Source: Ariolimax columbianus (lineage: Eukaryota; Mollusca; Gastropoda; Stylommatophora; Arionidae). From it: a stretch of 64,000 bases of DNA. The stretch is taken from the NCBI GenBank assembly GCA_036924085.1, contig JAVGWX010000002.1, forward strand, positions 50,928,172 through 50,992,171, in the 5' to 3' direction. Under the pieces are notes generated by a model, which ran no database searches, had not been told where the DNA came from, and saw only the letters and a list, made by a program, of their open reading frames with translations. Positions 38,734-50,799 of the stretch are shown piece after piece. Position 1 is the stretch's first letter, and each line of letters opens with the position of its first letter. Made by a program: the position numbers and the translations under genes.

Positions 38734-39466
38734 CAAGGCGTGTTCAAATGAAACCGGACCTAACTGCAACAAGTGAACATACGTATTATGTGCCCGATGG
38801 CGCCACTTCTAGTGTAAACAGCACGTACCAATCGTCAAGTTTGCCAAATGTAATTATCCTCCGACTCATAGTTTCATCAGCAGGCCGTTGAAAACATGAC
38901 GAGTGTGGTACGGAATCCGTCCAGAGTTGATCAGCGAGCGGTGATTCGGTTTCTAACAGCTGAAGGATGTCGACCAGTTGACATTCATCGAAGAATGCAG
39001 ACAGTGCATGGTGATAAAAGTGTGTCGCAGACAGCAACGAAGAACTGGACAACGATGTTTAAAGAAGGACGTGAGTTAACGAAAGATCTTCCGAGACCAG
39101 GTCACGCGCATATTGTTGCGTTAACTTACGTCCTTCTTTAAACATCGTTGTCCAGTTCTTCACTGTTGTCTTCGACACACTTTTGTCCCCATACACTGCC
39201 TGTATTCTGCGATGAATGTCAACTGGTCGACATCCTTCAGCTGTTAGAAACCGAATCACCGCTCGCTGATCAACTCTGGACGGATTCCGTACCACACTCG
39301 TCATGTTTTCAACGGCCTGCTGATGAAACTATGAGTCGGAGGATAATTACATTTTGCAAACTTGACGGTTGGTATGTGCCGTTTACACCAGAAGGGACGT
39401 CATCGTGCGCATCGTACGTATGTTCACTTGTTGCAGTTTGGCCTGGTTTCATTTGAATACGCCTCG
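38734..39466. mobile_element. Palindromic mariner-derived foldback element
   Basis: A 733-bp element between TA dinucleotides (38732-38733 and 39467-39468). Two 348-bp arms (38734-39081 and 39119-39466) are inverted repeats of each other around a 37-bp spacer. Outer ends read CAAGGCGTGTTCAAATGAAA and, in reverse, CGAGGCGTATTCAAATGAAA. Each arm carries the same N-terminal mariner transposase segment (SRVDQRAVIRFLTAEGCRPV, then KNWTTMFKEGR), on the plus strand at left and the minus strand at right. The catalytic domain is absent from both. The spacer still encodes the DLPRPGH-like continuation of the left arm. The arms differ at roughly 10-15% of positions in the part I compared by eye. Confidence 0.9.
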
Positions 39467-39468
39467 TA

Positions 39469-40305
39469 TAACATTAGAACATTGAGGCGGGGTAATGGCA
39501 CTGGTTTGTATATGACACACATTGATTCATTCCGTAGAGCCGATACGTCGGCTCCAAATTTTCTTACAATGCCGTAGGGCTAATATATTTATTTGAACAC
39601 AAAAGTTCCTCCGTATCAAGTGTTCCTAAATGTATAAATTTATCCGTACTTCCTAATGACAGTTTTACATTGTAGGAATAAACGTGTTCAGTGGTCCAAA
39701 GTATTCCTGAGTGAATGACAAACAGTAACCAGCTGATGGCAGTACAAAGATGGGTTCTTATGCGTTAATTCACCCATTCTGAAATGTTATACCATTCAAT
39801 GACCACACGGGTTTCCGTACAAAAATAAGTATAAGTGTCTAGCTACAGGAGGCCAGAATTATGTGATGTCCTGCAGAATATTGTTGAACGGGTCTAACTG
39901 ACGGACTTTATTCCGATGTCGCCACAGAAACTCACACATGTAGGAATTTATCTTGTGTCTGTGCGTTCCGCTTTGGTTAGGGTTAGGGTTAGGTGCCCTC
40001 TAACCATGGGCCAGAACGAACAGGAATGTCCTGCTGACATGTGCGATATCTCTAACGATCTTGGCGAACTGTGAGAGACAAAGTCATAACATGATTTTTA
40101 GCACACAGTCGGACGGTGTGTATAATTCGTCTTTCCTGCAAAAACTGCACACAATTTATTTTCTTGTATGTCAAGTGTGACAAATGAAAGAAATCCATCT
40201 TCCACGTACGGTGTTAGATCTGAGAATGACATGGACATAGGTTTACCGCGCGAATTGAAAAGCATGGTGCTTCGTGTGACTTCGACTAAATTTGACCTAT
40301 TATAA
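39469..40305. other. No gene; short TTAGGG tract inside
   Basis: Open frames here (for example 40415-40098 minus) show no recognised domain. Confidence 0.35.
39974..39992. repeat. Short interstitial telomere-like repeat
   Basis: GGTTAGGGTTAGGGTTAGG, about three TTAGGG units. Too short to be a former chromosome end with any confidence. Confidence 0.6.
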
Positions 40306-40309
40306 TCCG

Positions 40310-40535
40310 TGGGTGAATTAACGCACAAATACCCAAAGATGTTTGAAGACAAGAGAGGTACAGGCAGACCTAAATACATAAGGAGAAGAGAGCTCGAGGC
40401 ATACGTAGGAAACATGAAAGTTCCGGTTAACGCTTTAGCATATGGCTCAGGATCGGATTACTCGTCGTGAATTGGTTGAAGACTTGTACTCCACGGCCAG
40501 ATGAAAATGTTATGATAGATTGATTGATTGATTGT
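40310..40535 (+). mobile_element. LINE 3' end with (GATT)n tail
   Basis: The plus strand reads RGTGRPKYIRRRELEAYVGN and, in another frame, MAQDRITRRELVEDLYSTAR. It ends in GATTGATTGATTGATTG. The AQDRxxWRxLVEDLYSTAR tail is typical of one invertebrate LINE group. Confidence 0.6.
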
Positions 40536-40539
40536 CAAG

Positions 40540-41220
40540 TGCGGATTTAAATAAAAGTTGGGAACGGATTTAAATGAAACGTGCGAAATAATTAAGTCTT
40601 GCAAGGCCTGGATATTAATCTTGTCTCAATCTTAGTGTAAAATACAACTAATAATGCAAAGGTGGCAATATTTGTGTAGGATTCATCAGCCAGGTAAAAA
40701 AATCCAGGAGCCATGCATAGTGATGGATTTAGTTGAAGGTTGTGATTGCGCAAGGACACTGATCCTGAAATGTTAGGTGCGACAGTATAATTTATAGGCT
40801 CCACATACAATTTATATTTGCTACGTCCACTTGTCGTTCCCTGGAGCAGTGTTATAATGAAATCAGAGTGATTATAGCATGTGGTTGAATGGGTGTGCTA
40901 CGTCACAATGCGATTTTAAAAGTATAGGGTTTTTTTTGGTGTCTGTTTTGTTTTGAAAAGACAGTTGCAGATGTAACTACTCTTTGCACTCAATATGCCC
41001 AACAGTGAATGGACGAAATACGAAAACCAGTGTTTACTGTGAACAAAAATGAAATGAGACGTTTAAAAAATTAGGTCAAGGTCATTAGAAGAGATAAGCA
41101 TGAGAAACAAAGCAATGTGACAGAAAGATGGAACAACGTCATTTAAAAAATATACTGACAATTAAAGAGTCCAATGGTTTAGCCAGATGACAAGAATTTC
41201 ACTAAACCTACCTGCTGCAC
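40540..41220. other. No feature recognised
   Basis: Non-coding, nothing identified. A 72-codon minus-strand frame (40810-40592) shows no known motif. Confidence 0.35.
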
Positions 41221-41224
41221 GAAC

Positions 41225-41510
41225 ATGTCTTCTTCTTCTGTGTTCGTCATTAAAATGACGTGGTGTCTAAGTTTACAACGGGGATAAGATATCTGCACCT
41301 TTCAGCCTTACATATTTTGGACCGGGTTTGCCTTTTCACTGCGATCCCTTTCTGTGAGCCAGACTTCGCGAGTGCAGCCTGTTTTGAGGCTGTCATTTGG
41401 GGGACGGAATATAGTTTTTGTCAGCAATGGTTCGCTGACCCAGACGCAAGCAGTCAGCTATTAGTCTATGAGATGCATTCGCTGCTGCATCTGCGGCTCG
41501 ACACGAGAAT
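41225..41510 (-). repeat. SINE1 copy 11 (diverged variant)
   Basis: TTCTTCTTCTGTGTTCGTC tail side, ATATCTGCACCTTTCAGCC, then CACTGCGATCCCTTTCTGTG and GCAATGGTTCGCTGACCC. Confidence 0.55.
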
Positions 41511-41759
41511 GTACACCAAAAAGCAGCACTTTAGAACAAGAGCAGGCAAAGAATATGGCCGGTATTTATGGAACACTACAGAGCCATGGATTAACAATTA
41601 GAACGGCCACACAGGGGCATATGAAAGAAACACTGCACATTCTCGCAGCGTCTTAACGACATGCAGCAACAAATACAATAAAATGAATATTTGGTGTAAG
41701 ATAAAACAACTACACTGGGGTAGTATCCAGGTTAAAAAGAATAATCCATTGTAACCTTC

Positions 41760-41870
41760 TAAGCATGACGTAAAAGGTGACTAAGAGGGGTTGTGCATGA
41801 GGCTAGCAAACTCGTCATGTAATAATGTAGCTTTTTGAAACCACCACTGCAGATGCTTGGATATAACGTA
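41760..41870 (+). repeat. SINE4-type short repeat
   Basis: GTAAAAGGTGACTAAGAGGG, GTTGTGCATGAGGCTAGCAA and ACCACCACTGCAG. Confidence 0.55.
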
Positions 41871-41874
41871 GAGG

Positions 41875-42425
41875 TACATGTTTGTCCCCTAGTAGTTATA
41901 CTGCTGTAAGGGAATGAAGTTGTTAGAGATTTCAGTAAAGGTTTGTCCCATAGTAGTTACACTACTGTCGAGGAACGAAGTTGTTAGAGACTTCAGTAAA
42001 GGTTTGTCCCATAGTAGTTACACTACTGTCGAGGAACGAAGTTGTTAGAGACTTCAGTAAAGGTTTGTCCCATAGTAGTTACACTACTGTCGAGGAACGA
42101 AGTTGTTAGAGACTTCAGTAAAGGTTTGTCCCATAGTAGTTACACTACTGTCGAGGAACGAAGTTGTTAGAGACTTCAGTAAAGGTTTGTCCCATAGTAG
42201 TTACACTACTGTCGAGGAACGAAGTTGTTAGAGACTTCAGTAAAGGTTTGTCCCATAGTAGTTACACTACTGTCGAAGAACGAAGTTGTTAGAGACTTCA
42301 GTAAAGGTTTGTCCCATAGTAGTTACACTACTGTCGGGGAATGAAGTTGTTAGAGACGTCAGTAAAGGTTTGTCCCGTAGTAGTTACACTACTGTCGGTG
42401 AATGAAGTTGTTAGAGACTTTATAC
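41875..42425. repeat. Minisatellite, 61 bp unit, about 9 copies
   Basis: The unit holds GGTTTGTCCCATAGTAGTTA, CACTACTGTCGAGGAACGAA and GTTGTTAGAGACTTCAGTAA. Units 2-6 are nearly identical and the edge units are more diverged, as expected for recent expansion from the middle. Confidence 0.92.
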
Positions 42426-42439
42426 TAAGTGATAGCTAG

Positions 42440-42535
42440 TTTGAGATAGGGGGGGGGGTGAATTTCTTTCCTCGCTGCCTTTTACTTCCCTAGTCACGTG
42501 CCAGGTACCCATTTATAGATAGGTCGACCGAAAAC
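42440..42535 (-). repeat. SINE3 body fragment (reverse)
   Basis: The reverse complement has GGTCGACCTATCTATAAATG, GGTACCTGGCACGTGACTAG and CAGCGAGGAAAG. A G9 run lies beside it. Confidence 0.5.
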
Positions 42536-42596
42536 GTAATAGGAACAGCTGTTACCATATGTATCAAGAAGGACAAGAGAATGTTCAGGTGGTAAA

Positions 42597-43875
42597 AAGT
42601 GTGTCATGATGAATAGCATCATCAGATAGTAAAAGATGTGTAGCATGATGAATTTCATCATTAGATGGTAAAAGATGGGTGGCATGATGAATATCATCAT
42701 TAGATAGTAAAAGATGTGTGTCATGGTGAATATCATCATTAGATAGTAAAAGATGTGTGTCATGGTGAATATCATCATCAGATAGTAAAAGATGTGTGGC
42801 ATGACGAATATCATCATTAGATAGTAAAAGATATGTGGCATGATGAATATCATCATTAGATGGTAAAATATGTGTGTCATGGTGAATATCATCATTAGAT
42901 AGTAAAAGATGTGTGGCATGATGAATATCATCATTAGATAGTAAAAGATGTGTGTCATGGTGAATATCATCATCAGATAGTAAAAGATGTGTGGCATGAT
43001 GAATATCATCATCAGATAGTAAAAGATGTGTGGCATGATGAATATCATCATTAGATAGTAAAAGATGTGTGGCATGATGAATATCATCATTAGATAGTAA
43101 AAGATGTGTGGCATGATGAATATCATCATTAGATAGTAAAAGATGTGTGTCATGGTGAATATCATCATTAGATAGTAAAAGATGTGTGTCATGGTGAATA
43201 TCATCATCAGATAGTAAAAGATGTGTGGCATGACGAATATCATCATTAGATAGTAAAAGATATGTGGCATGATGAATATCATCATTAGATGGTAAAATAT
43301 GTGTGTCATGGTGAATATCATCATTAGATAGTAAAAGATGTGTGGCATGATGAATATCATCATTAGATAGTAAAAGATGTGTGTCATGGTGAATATCATC
43401 ATCAGATAGTAAAAGATGTGTGGCATGATGAATATCATCATCAGATAGTAAAAGATGTGTGGCATGATGAATATCATCATTAGATAGTAAAAGATGTGTG
43501 GCATGATGAATATCATCATTAGATAGTAAAAGATGTGTGGCATGATGAATATCATCATTAGATAGTAAAAGATGTGTGTCATGGTGAATATCATCATTAG
43601 ATAGTAAAAGATGTGTGTCATGGTGAATATCATCATTAGATAGTAAAAGATGTGTGTCATGGTGAATATCATCATCAGATAGTAAAAGATGTGTGGCATG
43701 ATGAATATTATCATTAGATACTAAAAGATATGTGGCATGATGAATATCATCATTAGATGGTAAAATATGTGTGGCATGATGAATATCATCATTAGATAGT
43801 AAAAGATGTGTGGCATGGTGAATATCATCATTAGATGATAAAAGATGTGTGTCATGATGAATATCATCATTGGTA
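42597..43875. repeat. Minisatellite, 39 bp unit, about 33 copies, with higher-order repeat
   Basis: The unit is GATAGTAAAAGATGTGTGGC followed by ATGATGAATATCATCATTA. Variant units (GTCATGGTG, ATGACG, AAAGATATG, AAAATATG) recur in the same order 429 bp apart, for example ATGACGAATA at 42801 and 43230. That is exactly 11 units, so an 11-unit block was duplicated. On the minus strand it gives a 406-codon frame of 13-residue repeats (MMIFIMPHIFYYL), a consequence of the unit being a multiple of 3. Confidence 0.93.
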
Positions 43876-43879
43876 AAAT

Positions 43880-44018
43880 CTTCATCGTCGTTAATAATGC
43901 TCTTTCATCATCCCAACGTTGAGGATACATTTTTTTAAACCTCGGCTGGTCTATTTGCAGGAAGCTTGTATCCAAGCTTTTGCAGTGGGTGGCTATTATG
44001 GCAATGTTATTAACTTAA
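43880..44018. other. No feature recognised
   Basis: Short stretch between the 39-bp array and a CR1 tail. Confidence 0.3.
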
Positions 44019-44019
44019 C

Positions 44020-44080
44020 ATCTTTATACTGATTTAGAAGACTATGCAGAGTCTGTATACAACCAGTTGACATTATGAGG
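44020..44080 (-). mobile_element. CR1-like LINE 3' terminal fragment
   Basis: TTTATACTGATTTAGAAGAC followed by TATGCAGAGTCTGTATACAA and CCAGTTG matches, on the same strand, the end of the long CR1-like copy at 53920. It has the partly palindromic GACTATGCAGAGTC. Confidence 0.65.
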
Positions 44081-44084
44081 TTGC

Positions 44085-44160
44085 CAGCTCCAAACACAAC
44101 TATCTTTAGTCGCATTTAACAACATGCAGGGTATCACGTGACATATGACAAAATCTAGTC
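44085..44160 (-). repeat. SINE4-type short repeat (reverse)
   Basis: The reverse complement has GTTGTTAAATGCGACTAAAG and GGAGCTGGCAACCTCATAAT. It directly follows the CR1 tail. Confidence 0.5.
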
Positions 44161-44164
44161 CACG

Positions 44165-44685
44165 CATAATTTTAACAATCCTACGTTGCCATATTTAGAC
44201 CTCACAAAAGAAAAGTCATTGAATTATTACTACTGTGAAACTACAGAACCAATAGTGATGAAGAGAAGGTAGTGGAACCATCTGTTATGCATCAATGGCC
44301 TTCTATGTTAAGAGGGAATTAGAAGATACAAGCTACAACGTGAAACTTACCAAGTAAAATAAAATATACAAACACGTAAATCACTTACCGGTACTAATAT
44401 CGATCGGAGTCCATACACGTATAACATATGTGCCCATTACAACGTTAAACAATTCCCTTCATCACATTCACAAGCAAGGAAAATATACGGATTTGAGTTC
44501 ACTTAAATACACTACAGATGAAGTGAAGGAGATTCACGTATTAGGACAGTTGGTCTAAGGTCAGATTAATCAAAGAGCTCATGTGACCGGACTAAATATA
44601 GCAGGCACTTACACAAGTCATCAACTTTTTCGCCTCTTCCTGTGTTCAAGCCAAACATGTACACACGATTTATTTCACCATTTAT
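44165..44685. other. No feature recognised
   Basis: Non-coding, AT-rich. Confidence 0.35.
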
Positions 44686-44689
44686 CCTC

Positions 44690-45105
<416 letters not shown>

Positions 45106-45109
45106 AAAG

Positions 45110-45172
45110 TCTGTTGTTTTTTTCTGTTATGTTTATTATTTATTAAAGTTACTGCCCATCGCAAACGATGAT
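45110..45172 (-). mobile_element. LINE terminal hairpin and ATT tail
   Basis: The reverse complement reads ATCATCGTTTGCGATGGGCA and then GTAACTTTAATAAATAATAA. The hairpin (45157-45170) corresponds to those at 10706, 32668, 60556 and 60869. The TA microsatellite starts at its tail. Confidence 0.55.
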
Positions 45173-45174
45173 AT

Positions 45175-45235
45175 ATATTCTCTAATTTATCCTTTCCGTT
45201 GATTATCTGATAAACCTGTATTAAGTCACGATGAC
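45175..45235 (-). mobile_element. CR1-like fragment
   Basis: CTAATTTATCCTTTCCGTTG followed by CTGTATTAAGTCACGATG matches 54170-54215 of the longer CR1-like copy with the same orientation. Confidence 0.55.
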
Positions 45236-45254
45236 GGCTCCTTTAAAGGAGGGC

Positions 45255-45425
45255 CAGATAGCCACCGAAGAGCTGCAGTCACAACTTTCATCTACATTCT
45301 CATACTGGAGGTTGTTGTTCTGTATGCCCCGCTCTGCTCAGGGGCGACTTGGTCTCTCACTCTAGCTGAGAAGCCTCCGCGAGATATCTCACTGCGCAGC
45401 ACCGATTCTTTGGTGTTTTTGTGTG
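45255..45425 (-). mobile_element. LINE-B-type RNase H fragment
   Basis: Matches 22725-22870 at the nucleotide level (CTGGAGGTTGTTG, TATGCCC, CTCACTCTAGC, CACTGCGCA). This is the region between the first Asp and the Glu of the LINE-B RNase H. Confidence 0.6.
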
Positions 45426-45429
45426 TTTG

Positions 45430-45795
45430 ATGGCATTACTACACTGCCATATACTGCCACTATACAGGAATAAACACACACTTACAAGTAAACATCCACC
45501 CATTGGCGTAGCGACTGCCTATGGACCCCGAGGCGAAATCGGTAGGCTGGTGTCCGTCCTCCTCCCCCCACCCCGCCCCACCCCTCCACTTCCCCAAATA
45601 AATTACAACAAATTTGAATTCCACTTTCTTACATGTTACTTTATAATGGCCTATGTCAGATATCTACTACATTAACAGTGAACTAAACATTGCCGTCAGT
45701 TTTGACTAAACTGCTGTTAAATACAAAACCAGTTTAACATTATAATTGTTTTTGTGTCATGAACAATAGGCTAACAGAGAAGAATTAGAATTATA
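45430..45795. other. No feature recognised
   Basis: Contains a C-rich run (45560-45590). Nothing else was identified. Confidence 0.3.
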
Positions 45796-45799
45796 ATAA

Positions 45800-48700
45800 T
45801 CGTAATACAATTTACAAGAAATTAATTTTCTTGGCTTTCACGGCAACAACTGCATCAATAATATTGTCAAAGTCTGTTTTCTCCAGCGCTTCTCTCTCAA
45901 TACTAATCAATGCTAGATCACTTAATCGACCCAGCCCCATTTTCACTCTCAAGTATGAAAGTATTAATTTCAGTTTGCTGAATGATCTTTTTCAGCTAAC
46001 CATGGACACTAAAATCATTAATACAATTTGCAGAGTGCTCCGTAAATTTGAAAAACATCTTCGCCTTAACTGATGATAAAGTGAAGACGTTACAAAGGAG
46101 TAGTTGGAGTGTGTCAGGACGACTATTCAATCGTTAATCTCAGTAACTCATATCCATCAAGATCAGTGTCATAACAAATTACTAGATCAAGTCAATCTTG
46201 TCTGAGAAGTTCCGTATGTTGATTGTAGATTCGAATAAGATTTGGAATGTCAAGCAGAAATCCAAATTTTGAATTGAAAAAATCTGTCAATCTTGTAAAT
46301 CGTGTATTAGCTTATTGCTGGAGTCTGTCAAGAGTACTTTTAATTTAACGCACAACTTCCAGATCAGTAGTAAGACCTGCATCCCGAGCCAATTCTCCAG
46401 GCGGCATTCTACGTCTCATAATTCGTTAACTTCAATTCTCCAGGCGGCATTCTACGTCTCATAATTCGTTAACTTCAATTCCCCAGGTGGCACATTTGCT
46501 ATATGCATCCTCGACTGTACGTGTACACACATCTTCTCGAATGTCTTTCAATTTTTTTTTTCAAGGCTTTCTAGATCAGAAGTTGCATCCTTGAAATTTA
46601 TGGTAGGATCCTGCAGTCGCTTCTGTGCCTGGTCAATTATTCTAAGAATGGTGTTCCAGAAATAAAGTTAAGCAATAACATTGAAATTGTTTGTTTTACA
46701 CATGTTCGTTTGCATCAGCTCTAGTATAAGCTGTCTGTTGTCTATCATCGGTAAGTTTCTCAAGTAACTGAAACAGTCCACAAAATTCTTCATAAATTGC
46801 TTCAACAGCTTCTGTTCGTGTACTCCATCTTATCTCAGATTCACGTCTTACTGTTATCGGCAGTTTTTTTAAATTTTATTTCTTGCCAGTGAATTGTAGA
46901 ACGTGAGAGAAACTCATATATGGTCTTGATTGTTTAAAGTACGTAATGTCGATTGTATGCTGTTTGGCGGAATGAGCTCCTGCTAAATGCAAGCTATGGT
47001 TATCACAATTGACAAACAATGCACGATGATTTCTTGAAGTGATCTTTTGTTGAAGGCGTGATACATGTCCAGTCATCACAGCAGCTTTGTCGTTGCATTG
47101 AGGTCGGTAATCAGTCCGAGGTATGTTTCAATTTTCCAGTGTATCCGTTAGAACTCTTTCAAGCGCCGCCGTATCTTTGGCCTGGATTACAATATAACCC
47201 AGAAACGATTCTTTAATATCCACTGTTTTGTTTACAAAATCCACATTAACAACGTGGATTAATTCTGAGAGCTGTTCTTGATGTTTTAGATCAGGAGTCG
47301 AGTCCAGCAGAATTCCATAGTTACGGTTGCGTCTGATATCAATTAATAACTGATTCCTCAATTTGCTGGCAAGAATTCATTCTGAATTTTCGGCGACAGG
47401 TAAGACAATGATCTCGAATTTTCTCTAACAGATTTCAAATGGGTTGACATCAATGGATCGTACTGCGACATTAATTTGAATAAGGCAAGAAAGTTGCCAA
47501 AACTTGTTCCATCATCAGGATGTCAACTTTCTATATGATCATGAAATGCTAAACTTTGAGACGCTAGAAACCTAATACAGGATGGTACTCTTTTCAAAAT
47601 ATCTCACCATCGTTGCTTTTAGGACTGAATTTGTGATTGCACTTCGGCATCAATTTCTCTTCATTGATATAATCTTCTTTCTTCTTCTTTCCATGTAGTA
47701 AATGTTTTACGACGGCTAGTGCTGTTTTCATGATTCTGCACCAGCTCTGTGTGTCGCCATTTACTGAATCCAAACGCAAATGAAGATCGATTTTTTGGAG
47801 TTGGTGGTATACAGCAAACAAGACAAGCAGTAAGTTGCCTCATTCATATGTGGATATAGCAACCACGGTCGATTTACTTCATCCCCATTTGCAATTTGAC
47901 GTATAAACCATACGCGATTCATTGAACGCCCATCCTTTAGTGCACACGGGATGTCTTTAATTTGAAAGAATTGAGAACTACGGTTAACCATCCCTGTTCG
48001 CAATGTATCTGGTGTTGTTGCTAGCTGTGATGTGTTGTTGCTAGCTGTTATGTGTTTTTGCTAGCTGTGATGTGTTTTTGCTAGATGTGATGTGTTTTTG
48101 CTAGCTGTGATGTGTTTTTGCTAGCTGTGATGTGTTGTTGTTAGCTGTGATGTGTTGTTGCTAGCTGTGATGTGTTGTTGCTAGCTGTAATGTGTTGTTG
48201 CTAGCTGTGATGTGTTGTTGTTATCTGTGATGTGTTGTTGCTAGCTGTGATGTGTTGTTGTTATCTGTGATGTGTTGTTGCTAGCTGTGATGTGTTGTTG
48301 GTAGCTGTGATGTGTTGTTGCTAGCTGTGATGTGTTGTTGCTAGCTGTGATGTGTTGTTGCTATCTGTGATGTGTTGTTGTTAGCTGTGATGTGTTGTTG
48401 CTAGCTGTGATGTGTTGTTGCTAGCTGTGATGTGTTGTTGTTATCTGTGATGTGTTGTTGCTAGCTGTGATGTGTTGTTGTTATCTGTGATGTGTTGTTG
48501 CTAGCTGTAATGTGTTGTTGCTAGCTGTGATGTGTTGTTGCTAGCTGTGATGTGTTGTTGCTAGCTGTGATGTATTGTTGCTAGCTGTGATGTGTTTTTG
48601 CTAGCTGTGATGTGTTGTTGCTAGCTGTTATGTGTTGTTGCTATCTGTGATGTGTTGTTGCTAGCTGTGATGTGTTGTTGCTAGCTGTTATGTGTTGTTG

Positions 48701-49345
48701 CTATCTGTGATGTGTTGTTGCTAGCTGTTATGTATTGTTGCTAGCTGTGATGTGTTATTGCTAGCTGTGATGTGTTGTTGCTAGCTGTGATGTATTGTTG
48801 CTAGCTGTTATGTGTTTTTGCTAGCTGTGATGTGTTGTTGCTAGCTGTGATGTGTTTTTGCTAGCTGTGATGTGTTGTTGCTAGCTGTGATGTTTTATCA
48901 AAATCAATGTAACCGACATGATGAAGATCCAGTACGGCAAGAATTGGATTTTGGGTGATGTCGCCGTGATCATGATCATCATTGTTATCATCCATATTCT
49001 CACCATTAAATGATTTTGAAACTTCGCTATTAGTCAACTCAGTGTTAGCTGTTCTATTTTCTTCATTGTCGTTGTCATTTTCAAGATGTAAATTAATGTT
49101 CTCTTTATCCAATACTGGATGTTGCTCTTCTACAAGCTGTTATTTTGTTCCGTCTTCATAATTTTTTTCGGATTTTAATTTTTGTAGATAACTTGGAAGC
49201 ATCATATCCTTCATCTGTAGTCTTTCTTTGTTTTTAAAAATTTGTCATTAAAAAACGGCTGTGTAGCTTGAAAGTCGACCTCTTTATCTCTATTCCGTCG
49301 CAGAGCATCACTTAGCTTTTTTGCATACATTTCAAAATAATAAAG
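45800..49345 (-). pseudogene. hAT-family transposase pseudogene (zinc-finger / DUF4371-like)
   Basis: Read on the minus strand, segments occur in the order of a hAT-type transposase of the ZMYM1-like, DUF4371-bearing group. They are a basic N-terminal stretch (KKLSDALRRNRDKEVDFQ), an acidic region, VGYIDFDKTSQLAT, and a TTF-type zinc-finger region (LKDGRSMNRVWFIRQIANGD, then EATYCLSCLLY). Next come a DUF4371-like part (YGILLDSTPDLKHQEQLSEL, FLGYIVIQAKD) and MTGHVSRLQQKITSRNHRAL with LFVNCDNHSLHLAG. The C-terminal dimerisation region (SFSKLKLILSYLR, LSDLALISIE) closes it. Many stops and frameshifts separate these. A 20-bp minisatellite interrupts the N-terminal part at 48004-48893. Catalytic function is lost. 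Confidence 0.85.
48004..48893. repeat. Minisatellite, 20 bp unit, about 44 copies, inside the hAT gene
   Basis: The unit is GTTGTTGCTAGCTGTGATGT. On the gene strand this is ACATCACAGCTAGCAACAAC, which encodes the TSQLATT segment of the transposase at the right-hand boundary, and the coding sequence resumes on the left as NRSSQFFQIKD. All units keep the 20-bp phase with only substitutions. A 20-bp unit destroys the frame. Confidence 0.93.
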
Positions 49346-49456
49346 TAAAAATAAAAAGGCAGCAACAAAATAATTGTTACATTTACAAAAGAATATCCCA
49401 TTTAATTTTATAAACTTCCTTACTGTTAAACGGGACCAAAAAAAGTCGACATCCAC

Positions 49457-49459
<3 letters not shown>

Positions 49460-49550
<91 letters not shown>

Positions 49551-49570
49551 CGTGTGTGTGTTAGTGTGTG
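49460..49570. repeat. (TA)n-(GT)n microsatellite
   Basis: About 50 bp of TA followed by GTGTGT-rich sequence. It directly precedes the next 20-bp array. Confidence 0.9.
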
Positions 49571-49589
49571 TGTACGCCACTCCATGTAC

Positions 49590-50640
49590 CAACAAATAAA
49601 CATACCCAATCACAGCCAAACACATAATCACAACCAAAACAAACAATCAGAGCCAAACAAACACAATCATTACCAAACACACACAAGCACAACCAAAAAC
49701 ACACACAATCACAACCAAACACACACAGGCACAACCAAATACACAAAATCACAACCAAACACACACAAGTACAACCAAACACACACAAGCACCACCAAAC
49801 ACATAAAATCACAACCAAACACACATAATCACAACCAAACACACACAAGTACAACCAAACACACACAAGCACAACCAAACACACAAAATCACAACCAAAC
49901 ACACACAATCACAACCAAACACACACAAGCACAACCAAACACACAAAATCACAACCAAACACACACAAGTACAACCAAACACACACAAGCACCACCAAAC
50001 ACATAAAATCACAACCAAACACACACAAGTAAAACCAAACACACACAAGCACAACCAGACACATAAAATCACAACCAAACACACACAAGTACAACCAAAC
50101 TCACAAAATCACAACCAAACACACACAAGTACAACCAAACACACACAAGCACAACCAAACACATAAAATCACAACCAAACACACAAAATCACAACCAAAC
50201 ACACACAAGCACAACCAGACACATAAAATCACAACCAAACACACACAAGTACAACCAAACACACACAAGCACAACCAAACTCACAAAATCACAACCAAAC
50301 ACACACAAGTACAACCAAACACACACAAGCACAACCAAACACATAAAATCACAACCAAACACACAAAATCACAACCAAACACACACAAGTACAACCAAAC
50401 ACACACAAGCACAACCAAACACATAAAATCACAACCAAACACACAAAATCACAACCAAACACACACAAGCACAACCAAACACATAAAATCACAACCAAAC
50501 ACACAAAATCACAACCAAACATACACAAGTACAACCAAACACACACAAGCACAACCAAACACATAAAATCACAACCAAACAAACACAAGCACAACCAAAC
50601 ACACACTCAAACCAAATACACACAATCACAACCAAACACA
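49590..50640. repeat. Minisatellite, 20 bp unit, about 52 copies
   Basis: The unit is ACACACAAGCACAACCAAAC with three main variants (AAGC, AAGT and AAAATC in the middle) that alternate in blocks, such as ACATAAAATCACAACCAAAC. The edges decay into CA-rich sequence to about 50790. Frames on both strands are open only because of the repeat. Confidence 0.92.
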
Positions 50641-50799
50641 CACTCACAAGCAATTACAAACAAACATACAAGCAAATACACAAACCAACACACGGAAACA
50701 AACGCACCCACACAGAAACAAATACACCCTCAAACAAACACAATATTGAATAAACAAACACACATACACACACACACACACACATGCGTATTCCCTATC

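Noticed and set aside
39974..39992. Former telomere or chromosome fusion point
   Set aside because: Only about three TTAGGG units, which can occur by chance or by repair.
40098..40415. 105-codon minus-strand frame as a gene
   Set aside because: No recognised motif, no splice or codon evidence, and it overlaps a plus-strand LINE tail at 40310-40535.
42494..43975. Long minus-strand frames (406 and 84 codons) with 13-residue repeats
   Set aside because: They follow only from a 39-bp tandem unit without stops. No non-repeat coding sequence or start context supports a gene.
49374..50606. Asn/His/Thr-rich and Cys/Val-rich repeat proteins
   Set aside because: Artefacts of the 20-bp CA-rich array and the TA/GT tract.
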